This document shows, in pieces, positions 24,165 to 36,931 of a stretch of 64,000 bases of DNA. The notes beneath the pieces are model-generated. The model searched no databases and was not told the origin of the DNA. It saw only the letters and a program-made list of their open reading frames with translations. Within the stretch, counting starts at the first letter, position 1; every line of letters begins with the position of its first letter. Position numbers and translations under genes: made by a program. Source of the DNA: Glandiceps talaboti (lineage: Eukaryota > Hemichordata > Enteropneusta > Spengelidae); assembly GCF_964340395.1 (NCBI RefSeq), contig NC_135570.1:10957822-11021821 (forward strand), read 5' to 3'.

Positions 24165-24566
24165 GTAGACTATAGTTTAGACAAGACTATGATCAAAAGA
24201 ACATGATTGAGGACAGATTCAATGATTGTGCATAGACTATAGTTTAGACAAGGCTATCGGTTGTAAGTTATGATATAACCAGCAATGATTTGCAAACAAC
24301 AACACAAAAAAGTAACATGTTTCTCCCTATACCCATCCAATACCAAAATAAAATTCACCTGCCAGTGGTTAAATTGCCAAACTCGAACAGTATCTTACTA
24401 AAACTAGACGCTACATTTTCTCGGATTATCCTAGCGCAACACAATCGTCACTTGCCAAGCAAGTATCCCGGATGTAATACGAAACCATGGCAATGGTGTT
24501 TAATGAGACATGTAATATGGGTTATTTTGTACATTTTCAAATTATTATAATTGGAAAAGCACATAC

Positions 24567-24782
24567 CCTGAACCCATCATTCAGAAGTATGTAGATCAAA
24601 GGATTTAGGAATCCATTGGACATAGCTAACCAGTGGCAACAAAAGTAAATAATGAGAGTGTTCTTGAAATATATAGGATTTTTGACGAACTTTAAATCAA
24701 TAACGGTGACGAGGTTGAATACTTGTAGAGGTAGCCACGACAGGGCAAAGGTCAAAACAATTACAATTAGCAATTTGATGAC
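24567..24782 (-). CDS. Peptide-type GPCR, coding exon 3 (TM6-TM7)
   Basis: Between the acceptor CTTTCAG and the donor AGG/GTATGT, 72 codons, phase 0 at both ends. TM6 is residues about 282-306 with FALSWLP, where the usual Cys of FxxCWxP is Ser296. TM7 is about 322-348 with HWLAMSN and the NPxxY motif NPLIY (341-345). The HWLAMSN...NPLIY pattern is usual in neuropeptide receptors of the rhodopsin beta group. Confidence 0.93.
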
Positions 24783-25299
24783 CTGAAAGAAAATAGAGAA
24801 ACATGTGATATCAGATTACAGAAAGTTTGATATAATGGACAAATATTACAATACATCACCAAGAATTTAATACTCATGCAACCTTTGAGCCACTAAAATA
24901 TGATATTCAATATTGGGCATATTGCTCAATGGGGTGTAGCAGTTACCTAAGGGAGAGAAAATCAATTGATAAGTAACACTCATGTGCGTATGTACCAGTT
25001 TGACCTGTATTGCAATGCAGTATTCTAAGGAATACTTTATGTAAAAAAAAAATTGATTTTGACAGGAAACTGTTGTTCCAATGTCAGGTAGAGTCTTGAC
25101 TATCTGAAGGTCGTTTAAGATAACATGGGATAGACACTTGAATCAAGTCTCCATGTATAGTTTCCGGTGTATCTTTACGACAAATATGGCTGACCGTGAG
25201 TGAAACTAGGTGATGTGAATATATCTCCTATAGTATGTCATCTTTGTGTTAGGTTTGATTAGGCGGTACAGTGTTGTTTTTTTTACATCTCACAAAAAC

Positions 25300-25562
25300 G
25301 TTTTGTTTTTTTTTGCTAGAAAATTACACAAACAAAATACAGAGTTGACAGCACACATGCACATGAAATATTACATTTTATCTCATTATGAATACAAATA
25401 AACAGTGTCACCTATATGACCCAATCTTCTTGGTTAATGTTGATTTGACAAGTGAGATACAGTGACAATGTATCATTTTTCATGCTTGCGGTCTAACTTG
25501 TAACACGAAACGCTGTGTGATACGTTAACAGCTCTGTGCTGCCTAATTGAAACTCTATATTA
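25300..25562. repeat. Deleted copy of the fold-back element found at 41412-41765
   Basis: ACACAAACAAAATACAG...ACATTTTATCTCATTATGAATAC... matches the reverse complement of 41588-41688, and AATTGAAACTCTATA matches the far end of that element. It lies in GPCR intron 2. Confidence 0.65.
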
Positions 25563-26001
25563 GTATGTCATCCGTAGTCATCCTCTTTCCTAGTTCTATG
25601 GTTTAATAGTTTTTGAGTTGTGTCTTTCAGTCAAAAATGTACATGTGCGCGCCTAACACTGAAAGACCTAACTAATTTGTAAAAGACTGGAACGAAGTTT
25701 ATATAACATTGTCTGTAAACAACGAATGAAAGGCCATATGGAGGAAGTTGACAACAGACTGTGGCACAGTCATCTTGCCATTTTCTAAGTTGATAAGGAG
25801 TAATGTGGACCTGCATCAAAGTACACTCCTGTAGCGATCACATTATCCAAACATATCTCAATTACCAAAGTATAGGTCAAGTCGGAGGCTACACTACTAT
25901 CCAAAACCTAAATCAAATGTTACATGTTTAATGTCCACTTTTGTTTTCAATTTGTATGAGAAGTTGAAATAAATGGTGATGGCATAGTTGGGATAGTCAT
26001 G

Positions 26002-26148
<147 letters not shown>

Positions 26149-26199
26149 TTCAAAACAACTAAAGTGATGCGATTTTTTTATTCTCAACAAACCTGTTGT

Positions 26200-26370
26200 C
26201 TTCACTGAAGTATGGAGCTTTTTTGGTCCCCTCCCCCCTCCCGGATCTGCGCTCTGCATGATCTGCGCGATACAGACTGCATGGGATGGACAAACATGAA
26301 AAAAAGATGGACGCGTCGCGAGGGTATTTAAGTGATATGATGCGCGCACTGACCAGAAGAAAAAAATCTT
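26200..26370. repeat. Dispersed repeat, copy 1 (partner at 33124-33275)
   Basis: Both copies run TTGTCTTCACTGAAGTA, then a G- or C-rich stretch, CGGATCTGC, CAGACTGCATGGG, GACAAACA, CGCGAGGGTATTTA, GATGCGCGC and CTGACCAGAA in order. No coding is seen. It may be a SINE- or MITE-like unit of about 150-170 bp. Confidence 0.7.
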
Positions 26371-26598
26371 TTTTTTGGCCTTTAGTTGATATGAATACTG
26401 AAATCAACCGGCATCCTTGGAGGTCACTGTGCCCAATTTGTATCAAATGACAAAAGATTCGCAATGAATAACGTCATTAGCGAAATAGGCTCTTTCTCAA
26501 ATCATCATGCACAATCATCTGATTGTCTGTATTCAAAAAACAGGATAGGTTAAATTAGGCCGTGTTTGCATTCTTAGTTTGCAAATGTTACTGCTTAC

Positions 26599-26994
26599 CT
26601 TCACTTTAGAGCGCAACACAAACATTTCTCGTGATTGTCGCCTAGCACCAATAAGGCTTCGTTTCCACAGTGTGTAAGCAACCCTGTGGTAACTAAATAC
26701 CAAGATAACCAAAGGTATGAAATAGGTAACTAAGAATAGCAGTGAACCGTAGATGAGGTCAGTTGTTGGATTGGGCCACCGCTCGTCACATGACACAATC
26801 ACATTTCCCTTGCTGTCTTGCTTTTCAACCGTCTTCACAACAATTAACTCTACTACAGATATTGCTACCCCAAATGCCCAAATGAAAAACAAGGAAGTCT
26901 TTTGTGGGATTCTTCTATTCAGTGATGACACCACAGTAAGATAACGATCAATACCAATTATTACCAGTGTATACGTGGCAACAGTTACAGTAAC
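26599..26994 (-). CDS. Peptide-type GPCR, coding exon 2 (TM3-TM5)
   Basis: Between the acceptor ACTTCACAG and the donor AAG/GTAAGC, 132 codons, phase 0 at both ends. TM3 ends in IDRY (DRY at 165-167), TM4 carries the conserved Trp188, and ECL2 carries Cys218, the partner of Cys141 in exon 1. TM5 is about 228-252 with Pro243 and Tyr251. The third loop is short and basic, ending KVK at the exon edge. Confidence 0.93.
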
Positions 26995-27116
26995 CTGTGA
27001 AGTAACAAACAAATGTTTGTTTATTATGTTATTAATAAACTTCATAAATGATCCCATTTACTGCGACTTAATTTGAAATTTTAAGGAAATGAATAGGGTT
27101 ATAATGCAATCTATAC

Positions 27117-27305
<189 letters not shown>

Positions 27306-27429
27306 TCCCTGCATGCAATTGCTCTTAGACCTGCTGTATAACTTTTTTGGAAGGTTTAATATCAAGTGACACCATTCAAGTGTCTGCCCTATTGTTTATA
27401 GAATAAGCTTTTATTTTAACAGTAAATAG

Positions 27430-27850
27430 TAAGCCTTCACCTTGACCTTCATCTTCAAGGTCAAATAGTAAATTGCTCTATAACTTTGAGGTTTTGTACC
27501 TAGAGAGACAGTTTAAGTGCGTACACTGACATTGTCAGAGGTAAGCTTTCTATTCAGTCAGTGGATTTTGATCTTGACCGTCATCTTCAAGGTCAACTTG
27601 TAATTTGCGCAATAACTTATGAAATTTTATTCAGTTGTCTACACCAATAGTATCAGAGGTAGGCTTTCTGAAGAGACACTAACCCATGACCTTGACCTTC
27701 ATTATCAAAGTCATTTAGCAACTTTTGCTTATATAGATACAATTTAAGAGTATCCCCACTTTTACAGATGAGCATTTTGTTTAACAACTGACCTTTGGTT
27801 TTGCCCATCGATCTTTAGATTCAGATAGTAATTTGCTAAACAAACTTGAA
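27430..27850. repeat. Degenerate tandem repeat rich in TGACCTT / AAGGTCA
   Basis: Three to four units of roughly 115-130 bp, each containing a TTGACC(T/G)TCATCTTCAAGGTCA-like core. Cores lie near 27442, 27570 and 27690, with a poorer one near 27790. TGACCTT/AAGGTCA is the half-site of monomer-binding nuclear receptors, but the repeat may carry it by chance. Confidence 0.6.
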
Positions 27851-28198
27851 GGTTTTCACACGTAGACAATATATCTGTGCATTTAGTCAGACTGACATTG
27901 CCGCATCACATATGTACTATGCTGAGTTTCATTTTTGTCCGTGGAAAGTTTTGATCAATGAACATTATGAGTAGACTTTGCTATAAATGATGTTATGAAC
28001 CTGTCAGCGAATTATAGGGCTATCTTTTGGACACCAATTAACGACCATTAATGTTGGTGGCTGTGAATTGTGTAGAAGACTTGCATATAAAGGTATATCC
28101 TGATATTTCTTGTATTTTCATCCAAGTTGAAATTTAAACATAACCTACGCATTTAGATAAATGGATTGTCATTGCATTTTCATCTACGCATAGTCATT

Positions 28199-28312
28199 CT
28201 TGTAAACCAGAGCTGTTGCAAGTATTTCTTCCGCGACACTGCGATTGGCAATGCCGTAAAAGAGGCTGTGGACCGTGCCGTAAAAGAGACTGTGGTTTAC
28301 GACGATGTGCAT
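28199..28312 (+). repeat. Dispersed short element, copy 2 (partner at 13842-13930)
   Basis: TGTAAACCAGAGCTGTTGC...GTGGTTTACGACG, with an internal GTGCCGTAAAAGAG unit present twice where the partner has it once. Confidence 0.6.
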
Positions 28313-29054
28313 AGTGGGACTTTTAATAGTAATTTTAGGTTTATCTGAGACATTTACTTCCGACATATGGTTTCTTAACTTGGAGCATTAGAAGACATTT
28401 CGAGTTCTGGCGTCACGCATCAGATGTGTGTAACTATGGTTACAGAGTTTGGGCACAAGTACAGTAGGTACGAGTCTTCGAATATAAAGGATACTGCTGA
28501 TGAAAAATTTCATTTCCGATGCTCCATTAGTTTCACACAAACCAATGAGTAAGACAGACAGGGTAGCAAGACAATAAGATTTGCCAATACTGAAGGCATC
28601 CAATGCCTGTTATTCTTTTCTAAGTTACAGAAAAAAGCGAACTTTTTTAGTGACTGCGAAATGTCGAGTGATTGCGAAACATGTATCCCATCACTGTTTA
28701 AATACAAACACGTCATTAAAAATATATGTCCTTAGGCAAGAAGGTTGCCATGGTTATATTGTATCATATCATCTGTCGCCTGCAATATATCTGTCTGTCT
28801 AAATGTACGACAATTCACTTATATGTTTTAGTTCTGACAATGCGAGCAACTTCCAACTAAACATTCAGTTTAGATCAGGTTCAGTGTTTGTTGTTACACA
28901 GAGTGCTATTGAGTGGACTAAAAGGAATGACCCTGCACTTGTGAAGGCACAAAAAAAACATGACTCCCCAAACACCCAAAAATGTAAGATCAATCCTCCT
29001 TTCCATTCTCCTAGCATTTTACATCCAGTCTCCAAACTACCTGCTTCGTACCTG

Positions 29055-29420
29055 TCTGTCTGTCTGTGGACACGATGTCTAAAAACACTGCATCGATTCT
29101 AATGAAGCTGGCTACACATCTTCCATATGGTAATGACAAGAACTGATTAGATTTTGGTAAACATCATCCAATGAGTCATTTGCATAGTTAATGGGTGTTA
29201 GTAATTAGGCTGTAGCTTAAGAAAGCACACTTCAATTTCGATATGATTTGGTACATATGTTAACCATAACAAAGCGCATATGTCCTATAAAGTTTGTTGA
29301 TGTAGCTTATAGTTTTGATGAGTAATTTGTATATGGTTAGTAATTAAATTATATTTATAATTTAGTGTTTCTTTGTCTGGTTCTTTGTTTGTTTTAATAC
29401 CGTACGGTAATACAGTAATC
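29055..29420. repeat. Interspersed element related to 3041-3430
   Basis: Begins with a short CTGTCTGTCTG run and shares the order CTAAAAACACTGCAT, GATTTGGTACATATG, AAAGCGCATATG, TTGATGTAGCTTATAGTTT with the element right of 3041. Confidence 0.5.
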
Positions 29421-29983
29421 AATGAAAATAGTATTGTCACAGAAATAGTTTGTGGACATACGTAAATCTAGGATTTTCATTGAATATGGGATCTAGCCTA
29501 ATTAGTTTTTTTTTTAATGAACCAGACTGCAAAAGGTTAAATGAGAGTATTCTTCAGTTAAAGATACTCTCTGTAGGCCCTGATAGATAGCTTTGGAAAC
29601 ATTGTTAATTTGGTTTAACGTAGGCATATACATCTCAGAGGAGTCATTGTACAGACTGTACTATGTGTAACCTTTAAAATGTCAATGCTAATGGGCATTT
29701 GGGATTCGTGATTTCATAGAGTCAATTTTCGTCTACTTTACTGTTTAATGTCCGTGGTATACGACACGTGATACTGTCTTAGTGTTATTAAGTGGTTACA
29801 TTCAACTGTGCCTGTGAAAAAGCATGGATTTCCTAAATTCAACCCTTATTATCTGCATTCAAAGTTAGTGGTTGAATGTACTGTGTCTTCCTGTTTGTGG
29901 TTTTTTTTAAATCTCGAACTGTTCACAGTGAATGAAAGATTGCCAAATTTACACACAGAAAGCAAGATATAAGCAATCCTTAC

Positions 29984-30430
29984 CTGCTGTATAAAGAGGA
30001 CGGCTGGACATACAAATTTACCAAAACTCCAAGTTCCATTCATTGCATAATTGGCAGTGAATGGTATACAAAAGAGGGCCATACCAATATCTGATATTGC
30101 CAAGTTCACTAAAAATTTGTTCAACTCTGACCTCACTCTGGCTCCTAAAGAAAGTACACATATTGCTACAATGTTGCCTAGCAGTGTTAACAGTATTGTA
30201 ATGCTGTAAAGGAAATACAAGGCAATTTTTCCACTTAGTGGGACCAACTCTTTCATTGACAAATCTTCGTATGGTAGGCACAGTGATAAGAGATCTTCCA
30301 ATTCCTCAAAGTCGCTGGCACTCTCTGTATAGTTGTCGTCTTCGCTAGAGAAGCTAGGGAAAATAACTGTGCAATTAGGCTGGCACAAGCAACGGTATAC
30401 TTCGTCAATATCCTCTGACCATTCACTCAT
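29984..30430 (-). CDS. Peptide-type class A GPCR, coding exon 1 (complete four-exon gene, 446 aa)
   Basis: This opens a plasma-membrane G-protein-coupled receptor encoded by 30430-29984, 26994-26599, 24782-24567 and 21354-21073, all junctions phase 0. Exon 1 starts at the ATG at 30430-30428 and ends CAGCAG/GTAAGG. Residues 1-66 are an acidic extracellular N-terminus with N-glycosylation sites at Asn19 and Asn33. TM1 is about 68-95 with the conserved GN at 85-86. TM2 is about 104-129 with NLAISD. ECL1 has WSFGK, and Cys141 is the conserved disulphide cysteine. The gene keeps every class A hallmark (GN, NLAxxD, DRY, W4.50, P5.50, SWLP, NPLIY). It is most like neuropeptide receptors of the rhodopsin beta group, but I cannot name the ligand. 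It is a tandem paralogue of the exon at 10836-11324, in the same orientation. Confidence 0.92.
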
Positions 30431-31931
30431 GACTGCAGTCTCCCTGTTGCTCGTTTGGAGGCAGCGGTTTATAATAACTCAATGTGTGGAAGGCACTGTT
30501 GTTGGCAGAGTAGATACTACACCGATTTCCGATGATCGTGCAATTATTTAGGACGAAGACATTTGCTACTATAAAAATATGGTTGGTAGCTGCTATCAAA
30601 CTGAAATTTCCACGTGTGTCTTGACTCAAATTATGTAGTTAATCATTCAAAAAAATGAGTGGTTTTGTAGAATGCCCAACTGAATATCCAGAGATAAATC
30701 ACAAGTACTCACGAATCCTGCCAATGACTATCGAACCGTAGACGTAATTACTTTGCTATACATGGACGACGACACATGATCAATCTAAGGCATGGCTGCC
30801 TTAAAGCACCTATAACATTGTCATCAGGTGGGCATGACACGAAAATTTGGTCTCTTTGCTATTTTTTTTACCCCCCCCCCCCCTCTCCCCCCTTAAGGTC
30901 CAGATCAACGTTGAGAAATTGTCGTTGGCCGTGTAAGGTTCATGTTAAAATTACATTAGTGTAAGGTTCAGGTGATCTTTTAAAAAAATGACTTTATGTA
31001 TGTAAGGTTTATGACTGTGCATCGTAAGAATTGTCTCCGCGTCAGGTTGATGTTCGCCTTAAGAGCAGACTTTTAGCCTAGGCCCTGTGCGGTCCACATC
31101 AACCTAAGATGTGATCTTTATGTTTATATGTGTACGGTTATGATCCACCAAGTTAACCAATTTGAATATAATCATTGATGCATATAGTAAATTGCACATA
31201 CATCATTAAAGCCATTCTCTTTGAGTTGATTAATTAACAAAGTGTATGTCGTGTATGTTTACCTTAGGTACAATAGAGTGTGTAAGAATTATGGCGTGTC
31301 AAAACTGTACTGGTCTGAAACAACATATCATAATAATCTAGTAAGGTGCAAGATCGATAGTTTAACGTACGATAACAAAACTGAATGCTTTTAATTTGGG
31401 GTGAAAGGGTTTAACTATTTTAGTTCTTATCCTACAAAATCAATTTTACTTTTAATGGAGCCTATTTTGTACCTGTAAATTGTAATATTTCTAAACAAAA
31501 TATCAAATCAAGAAATGGAAGATTTTCCGCTCTAATAAATGCATGACAATGGAGGGACCCTCCACTATCCATGATGGCGCTAAAATACACCAAAAGAGCT
31601 ATTTTTCCTAATTACATATTGGTTTTCATAGCAATGCATGCTACTACTGATTTGAAATTGATTGTGCTGTCTGGAAAAATGATAAATTTTGGCGAATTTA
31701 GTTACGGGGGGGGGGAGAGGGGATTCCTGAGGCCTAAGTAAAAGAATTTTTTTTAAATACTACTTTGAACTATTGACTTCATCCCTATTCTTGTCACATT
31801 AACCTTGTTTGTTGTTAGTTAACGGTCACACCAAGTGTCTAGCAAACGAAATATTGGGATAAATAATTTTGGTAAAATGTTCAAGTTGATGCTATTGCCA
31901 TTTATGTGACTTGAAGTAATTATTTTAAAAC
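30431..31931. other. Non-coding stretch upstream of the GPCR gene
   Basis: Expected promoter side of the receptor gene. A C-run lies at about 30871-30892 and a G-run near 31706-31715. No promoter element can be asserted. Confidence 0.5.
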
Positions 31932-32260
31932 ATACACTAGTTGTAACTGAGTGTTATATTTGCGATCAGACAACCAACAATGTATTCACTGAAAATGGTT
32001 GAAATGTCAATAAATAGACTGCGCACATCTTGATTTAGAGATCGACTTTATCCACTAGTAGTACAATAATCGGTTGAAATCCTGATTCCATTGCATAGCT
32101 GAGTTTTGGGTGAGGACCCAAAATCAACTGAATTGGATTTATTGTTATTTAGTAGCATATTATGTTTAAATTTAAAAAAAGATGATTCCATACTGGTAAG
32201 AGTGCACGATATTACAAGTACATTGTTGTAACTCGTTATATCTTATAGAAGAGTTTACTT
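31932..32260 (+). repeat. Old, diverged third copy of part of the 33726/36180 duplicated segment
   Basis: Shares in order TTGTAACT, GATCAGACAACCA, ATTCA(C/T)TGAAAA, TGGTTGAAAT, and a TATTACAAG...GTT(A/G)T stretch with 35330-35605 and 37910-38175, with clear divergence. This makes the open frame at 35238-35666 a repeat rather than a gene. Confidence 0.6.
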
Positions 32261-33123
32261 TGATAACGCCACCGAACGGACGAATACCATTCATCGTTGC
32301 AAATGAACCCCAGTCTATTGGTAGATATCATCATGGCTAGATGTACGTAGTGATGTATTATAAGACAACAAACCTGGGTAACTGTGAGAGGCGCCAAATT
32401 TGAAATTTGTTATAACTGAAGTATCAGTAAAGAAGTGTACAATTGCGGCACATCTTTGATCTGACCCTACTAAATTATGTACAAAGACACAGACCCACTT
32501 TGGTAATGTATCAATATGTTGCAGTTGGATTGAGATGACGTTCATTATGCTAGATGACTTTGACCGCGTAACACCCTCACAGAGCTCATAGAGCAACTAG
32601 CTAAGAAACTGCCATTTAAAGGAGTATTATGTACAGCGTTTTATCTCCTAGTTTAAATGTTGAACTAGGGTTATTATGAATCTGATAATGATAATATGAG
32701 GTAAGAATTATAATACAAGTCAGTTAAGAGAGAATATGCATAATTACATATTTATACATAAATGGGAAAGGGATCGAAAAATAGTTGTCTACCAACTAAT
32801 CTAGTCCTATCCCGATATACAGGAATATACAGGAAAGGAATCTGTATTTTCGTGAAATTAGTAGCATTTTGGGGACTGTTAATATAAATGTTGGCTTGAT
32901 ACACATTGGAAGTGTCGAGATACTGACCTAGGATTGAAAATTAGCCTCTTTAGGCCAAAAAGACAAAATGTTTCTGGTCAGGACATTTTCTCTAAAGTGG
33001 TGCGACAAAGCGATTTCTTTTTAAATTCTCTGTCACTCAGCATTTACTATTTATGGCAGTTACTGTTCTTTTCATTTAGTACTTTCGAGAAAGTGTATGT
33101 GCTTGTTCATGATTGACTCTGCA
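32261..33123. other. Non-coding stretch with dispersed repeat copy 2 at 32762-32820
   Basis: The only recognised feature is the copy of the 16286-16345 repeat. The remainder shows no exon or RNA signal. Confidence 0.5.
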
Positions 33124-33290
33124 GTTGTCTTCACTGAAGTAGGAGGGGGGGGGGGTTATTTTTGTGTTTCCCCTCGGATCTGCAGACTGCATGGGCTAGA
33201 CAAACACGAAAACAAAGACCGACGCGAGGGTATTTATTAAAATGATGCGCGCGCTGACCAGAAACAATTTTTAGGGGGGGGGGGGCTTAC
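33124..33290. repeat. Dispersed repeat, copy 2 (partner at 26200-26370)
   Basis: Same ordered motif series as the partner, with two expanded G-runs (near 33143 and 33277). Confidence 0.7.
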
Positions 33291-33725
33291 TAGCTCGTAG
33301 GCTTTGTGTGTAAGATGCCTGGAGACGCTGTGAGTAATACAATATTGAGAATTCCTGGACTCTAACGAGTCCACGATTATGTTGCTAAAGCCTTTGGAAG
33401 TCGTGGGTTTAATCTCCACTGTCGATTCCTAGAACTAGGTGATGAATATATGTGACCGACAGCAAGACAAACCATATCGTATCACTTCCATAACTTAATG
33501 ATCTGCATGTTTGCATCCCTACTCAATATATATATATATATGCTGGTGTGTTTGATGTGTCAGTAATTCTGTGCATGTACAAAGAAGTCGAAGAACGTGA
33601 TATCAATCAATGAGCCCTCGAACATAGGTCATGTGAATGACAACGGATGTTTTGTAGACAGTGTTGGCGGAGGTAGTGGTGACCTTTCCATAAACCAGAT
33701 TTAAACCGAATGCCTTTCGTATAAG
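33291..33725. other. Non-coding stretch, nothing recognised
   Basis: A short (TA) run at 33529-33541; otherwise unremarkable. Confidence 0.5.
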
Positions 33726-33777
33726 ATGTTCGATTCATGATCACAAATAATCAAATTGCTAATGTTATTTGCTTGAT

Positions 33778-34130
33778 TAAAGTGGCCATATGGATGAGGA
33801 TTGGGTATTTATTTTCGATTTTTAATTTATAAAACAATTTTATCATGGTTTTCTACTTGAAAAATCAATGTGAAGCGACAAAGACCAAGTCTGTGTTTGT
33901 TACTCGATACCTTGCAAAAAACTGAAAAATGTGTAAAATGTTTGTTATTGTACGTACAATAACAACGATTTTACACATTTATTAATCTTTTGCAATTTAT
34001 TGAGTTACAAACATGGACTTGGCATATGTTGTTTCACATTGATTTTTCAAGTAGGAGGCCATGATGAAATTATTTTGTAAATTAAAAATCAAATATAAAT
34101 ACCCCAATCCTCATCCATATGGCCACTTTA
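33778..34130. mobile_element. Fold-back MITE with palindromic centre, copy 1
   Basis: Terminal arms begin TAAAGTGGCCATATGGATGA and are repeated inverted at the right end. The arms pair over most of the 353 bp, meeting at TTGTTATTGTACGTACAATA near 33950. No coding. The flanks suggest TA or TTAA targeting, but I cannot prove a target duplication. Confidence 0.8.
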
Positions 34131-34581
34131 AGTCGTTGCCCATGCGACAGGTGTGAACTTAAACGTGGTTTTATGAATTTAATGATACTACACACGGAAT
34201 ATATAAGCGAAAAAGTACGCGTCGACGTTGAACCTTTTTTGATATTGTATACCGACGTACCGTACGCGTGAAAACGTGTTCTTGAAAATGTCCCGAAGGC
34301 AAAGACGTCTATTAGGTATTAGTTAACGAAATGGTTCAGAAATATCAGATAGTCGTTCTAATGTGGTATTAAATGATATCTGATACTTTCACGATGTATA
34401 TTCTTTATACCCGTATCGTGACTTCTTCGTACATGTATATTTTCATATATAGGGCAGGGATAATAATATCGCTTAGAGCATGAGTTACTCATATCACAAC
34501 TGCAGACTTAGTTGATAATTGGAATCAAATCCAGTAGTTGTAAATGTCGTACTGTAACACCACGCATTTCCAAACCAGTAA

Positions 34582-35037
34582 TTTAGGAGACATGAAAATC
34601 GGTGTCAGTCTTTGATCCACATGTATGCATGGGTGTGATGTCTACCATTTTCATTAGTTTAGGAGACATGAAAATAGGTGTCAGTCTTTTATCCACATGT
34701 ATGCATGGATGTGATGTCTACCATTTTCATTAGTTTAGGAGACATGAAAATCGGTGTCAGTCTTTGTTCCACATGTATGCATGGGTGTGATGTCTACCAT
34801 TTTCATTAGTTTAGGAGACATGAAAATCGGTATCAGTCTTTGTTCCACATGTATGCATGGGTGTGATGTTTACCATTTTCATTAGTTTAGGAAACATCAA
34901 AATCGGTGTCAGTCTTTGATCCCCATGTATGCATGGGTGTGATGTCTACCATTTTCATTAGTTTAGGAAACATCAAAATCGGTGTCAGTCTTTGATCCAC
35001 ATGTATGCATGGATGTGATGTCTACTATTGTTAGTCC
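34582..35037 (+). repeat. 76-bp minisatellite, six units
   Basis: Units start at 34582, 34658, 34734, 34810, 34886 and 34962. Each carries TTTAGGA(G/A)ACAT, GGT(G/A)TCAGTCTTTG and CCACATGTATGCATGG and differs by only a few bases. The other duplicate has a single unit (about 37541-37605), so the array expanded after the duplication or collapsed in copy 2. Confidence 0.95.
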
Positions 35038-35870
35038 TGCTGCAAGTGGGACAATGTTTTTCATCAGTAACCAAAGATATAACATTCACTAAAATGTGGT
35101 CAATTACTTATCAGTAAAAGATGATGTACATGTGCTGATTAGTGGTGAATATTATCTGTAGGTTGTGAAGTGACAAGTTCAAAGCTTGGTTTTTGATTTG
35201 CCATATTAAAACCCAATAATGTGATGAAAGTGGCTATATGTATCTTTATATATCTCTATTTCCATCGTTGTGTGTCGTTTGTTTTGTTCCAGGTGATCGC
35301 GAAGTTCACCATATCAGATTGCTTAAAACTGTACTACTTGTAACTAGAGTATCATTTTTCGATAAGACAACCACAATATATTCATTGAAAACTGTGAAAA
35401 TATCATTTAGACATTGCACATATGAATCAGGGGTCTATATTATCCACATATTAAAGCAGTACAGAAATGTGGTTGAAATCGTGATCGCCGTTGAGGGCGC
35501 TCATTTTGTTCACAGACTCAAAAATCAGTTTTCATCAAAAATAAGTTTACCCACAAGTGATACAATACTGTTCACAGTGTATACTATTACAAGCACGTTA
35601 TCATGCCTAACAGAACATTTTCAAAACCCGTTTCAGTTGCAGCTAGTGCAGCTTTCAACTTTTTGAGATCCGTCATAAAACCTTAAATAGCATTTCTTAC
35701 ATAGACCTGACGAGTTCAGTACTTTTAAGTGTAATTTCTTAGATTAGGTAATACATTCCACATTTTTCCTTAAATCAAATTGTATTGTTATTTCCTATAA
35801 AATCTACAAAATCACAAAGGTGGCCAGACATCCCTACAACGTAAACTGAGTATATGACAGAACCTCATAA

Positions 35871-36179
35871 CGCACCATATATGGAGTGCAAGTGTGGCTT
35901 ACTCCATGTATATGCACGAGTCGAGTGTTGCAATGTTGTAGTGTTCTATTCTCTGTGGCCATACTTTCAAAAGCACGAGCGATTGATGCTGGACGGTGAA
36001 GATATTATTACATGATCGATAAAAAAGATTGAAATAAAAAAATAATAATACTCATTACTTTTGCACTTCAAGAACGCACCCTACTTGTTGACATGACATG
36101 TACCAGCTCATTGCCATCTCATACTGCATACGTACGTATACTCGTGTGCTATAATTTCTAAATGTATACAAGTAACTTA
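35871..36179. other. Unique spacer between the duplicated segments
   Basis: 309 bp, AT-rich, nothing recognised. Confidence 0.6.
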
Positions 36180-36231
36180 ATGTTCGATTCATGATCACAA
36201 ATAATCAAATTGCTAATGTTATTTGCTTGAT

Positions 36232-36587
36232 TAAAGTATCCATATGGATGAGGATTGGGTATTTATTTTTGATTTTTAATTTATAAAACAATTTTATCAT
36301 GATGGCTTTCTACTTGAAAAATCAATGTGAAACGACAACGACCAAGTCTGTGTTTGTTACTCGATACTTTACAAAAAACTGAAAAATGTGTAAAATGTTT
36401 GTTATTGTTTGTACAATAACAACGATTTTACACATTTATTAATCTTTTGCAATTTATTGAGTTACAAACAAGGACTTGGCATATGTTGTTTCACATTGAT
36501 TTTTCAAGTAGGAGGCCATGATGAAATTATTTTGTAAATTAAAAATCAAATATAAATACCCCAATTCTCATCCATATGGCCACTTTA
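36232..36587. mobile_element. Fold-back MITE with palindromic centre, copy 2
   Basis: Same structure as 33778-34130, centred on TTATTGTTTGTACAATAA, so the central palindrome here has one mismatched pair. Confidence 0.8.
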
Positions 36588-36931
36588 ATTCGTTGCCCAT
36601 GCGACAGGTGTGAACTTAAACGTGGTTTTATGAATTTAATGATACTACACACGGAATATATAAGCGAAAAAGTACGCGTCGTTAAACCCTTTTCTGATAC
36701 TGTATTCCGTACATGTGAAAACGTGTTCTTGAAAATGTCCCGAAGGCAAAGACGTCTATTAGGTATTAGTTAACGAAATGGTTCAGAAATATCAGATAGT
36801 CGTTCTAATGTGGTATTAAATGATATCTGATACTTTCACGATGTATATTCTTTATACCCGCATCGTGACTTCCTCGTACATGTAAGTTTTCATATATAGG
36901 GCAGAGATAATAATATCGCTTAGAGCATGAG

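Larger units (their letters stand above)
33726..35870 (+). repeat. Direct segmental duplication, copy 1
   Basis: About 2.1 kb matching 36180-38441 in the same orientation at high identity, with 309 bp of unique DNA between the copies. Copy 1 holds a six-unit minisatellite (one unit in copy 2) and lacks the LINE fragment present in copy 2. Open frames inside (35238-35666) recur in copy 2 and in a third diverged copy, and show no protein family. Confidence 0.9.

Noticed and set aside
26159-26464. 101-residue minus-strand frame in GPCR intron 2
   Set aside because: Overlaps a dispersed repeat also present at 33124-33290, where the frame is not kept.
34582-35037. Regularly spaced repeats resembling a CRISPR array
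   Set aside because: The whole 76-bp unit repeats with no unique spacers, in a eukaryotic genome with no cas genes: a minisatellite.
35238-35666. 142-residue open frame, with a second version at 37816-38061
   Set aside because: It lies in a dispersed, duplicated segment, is shortened by an indel in the second copy, and a third copy is non-coding. No family motif.
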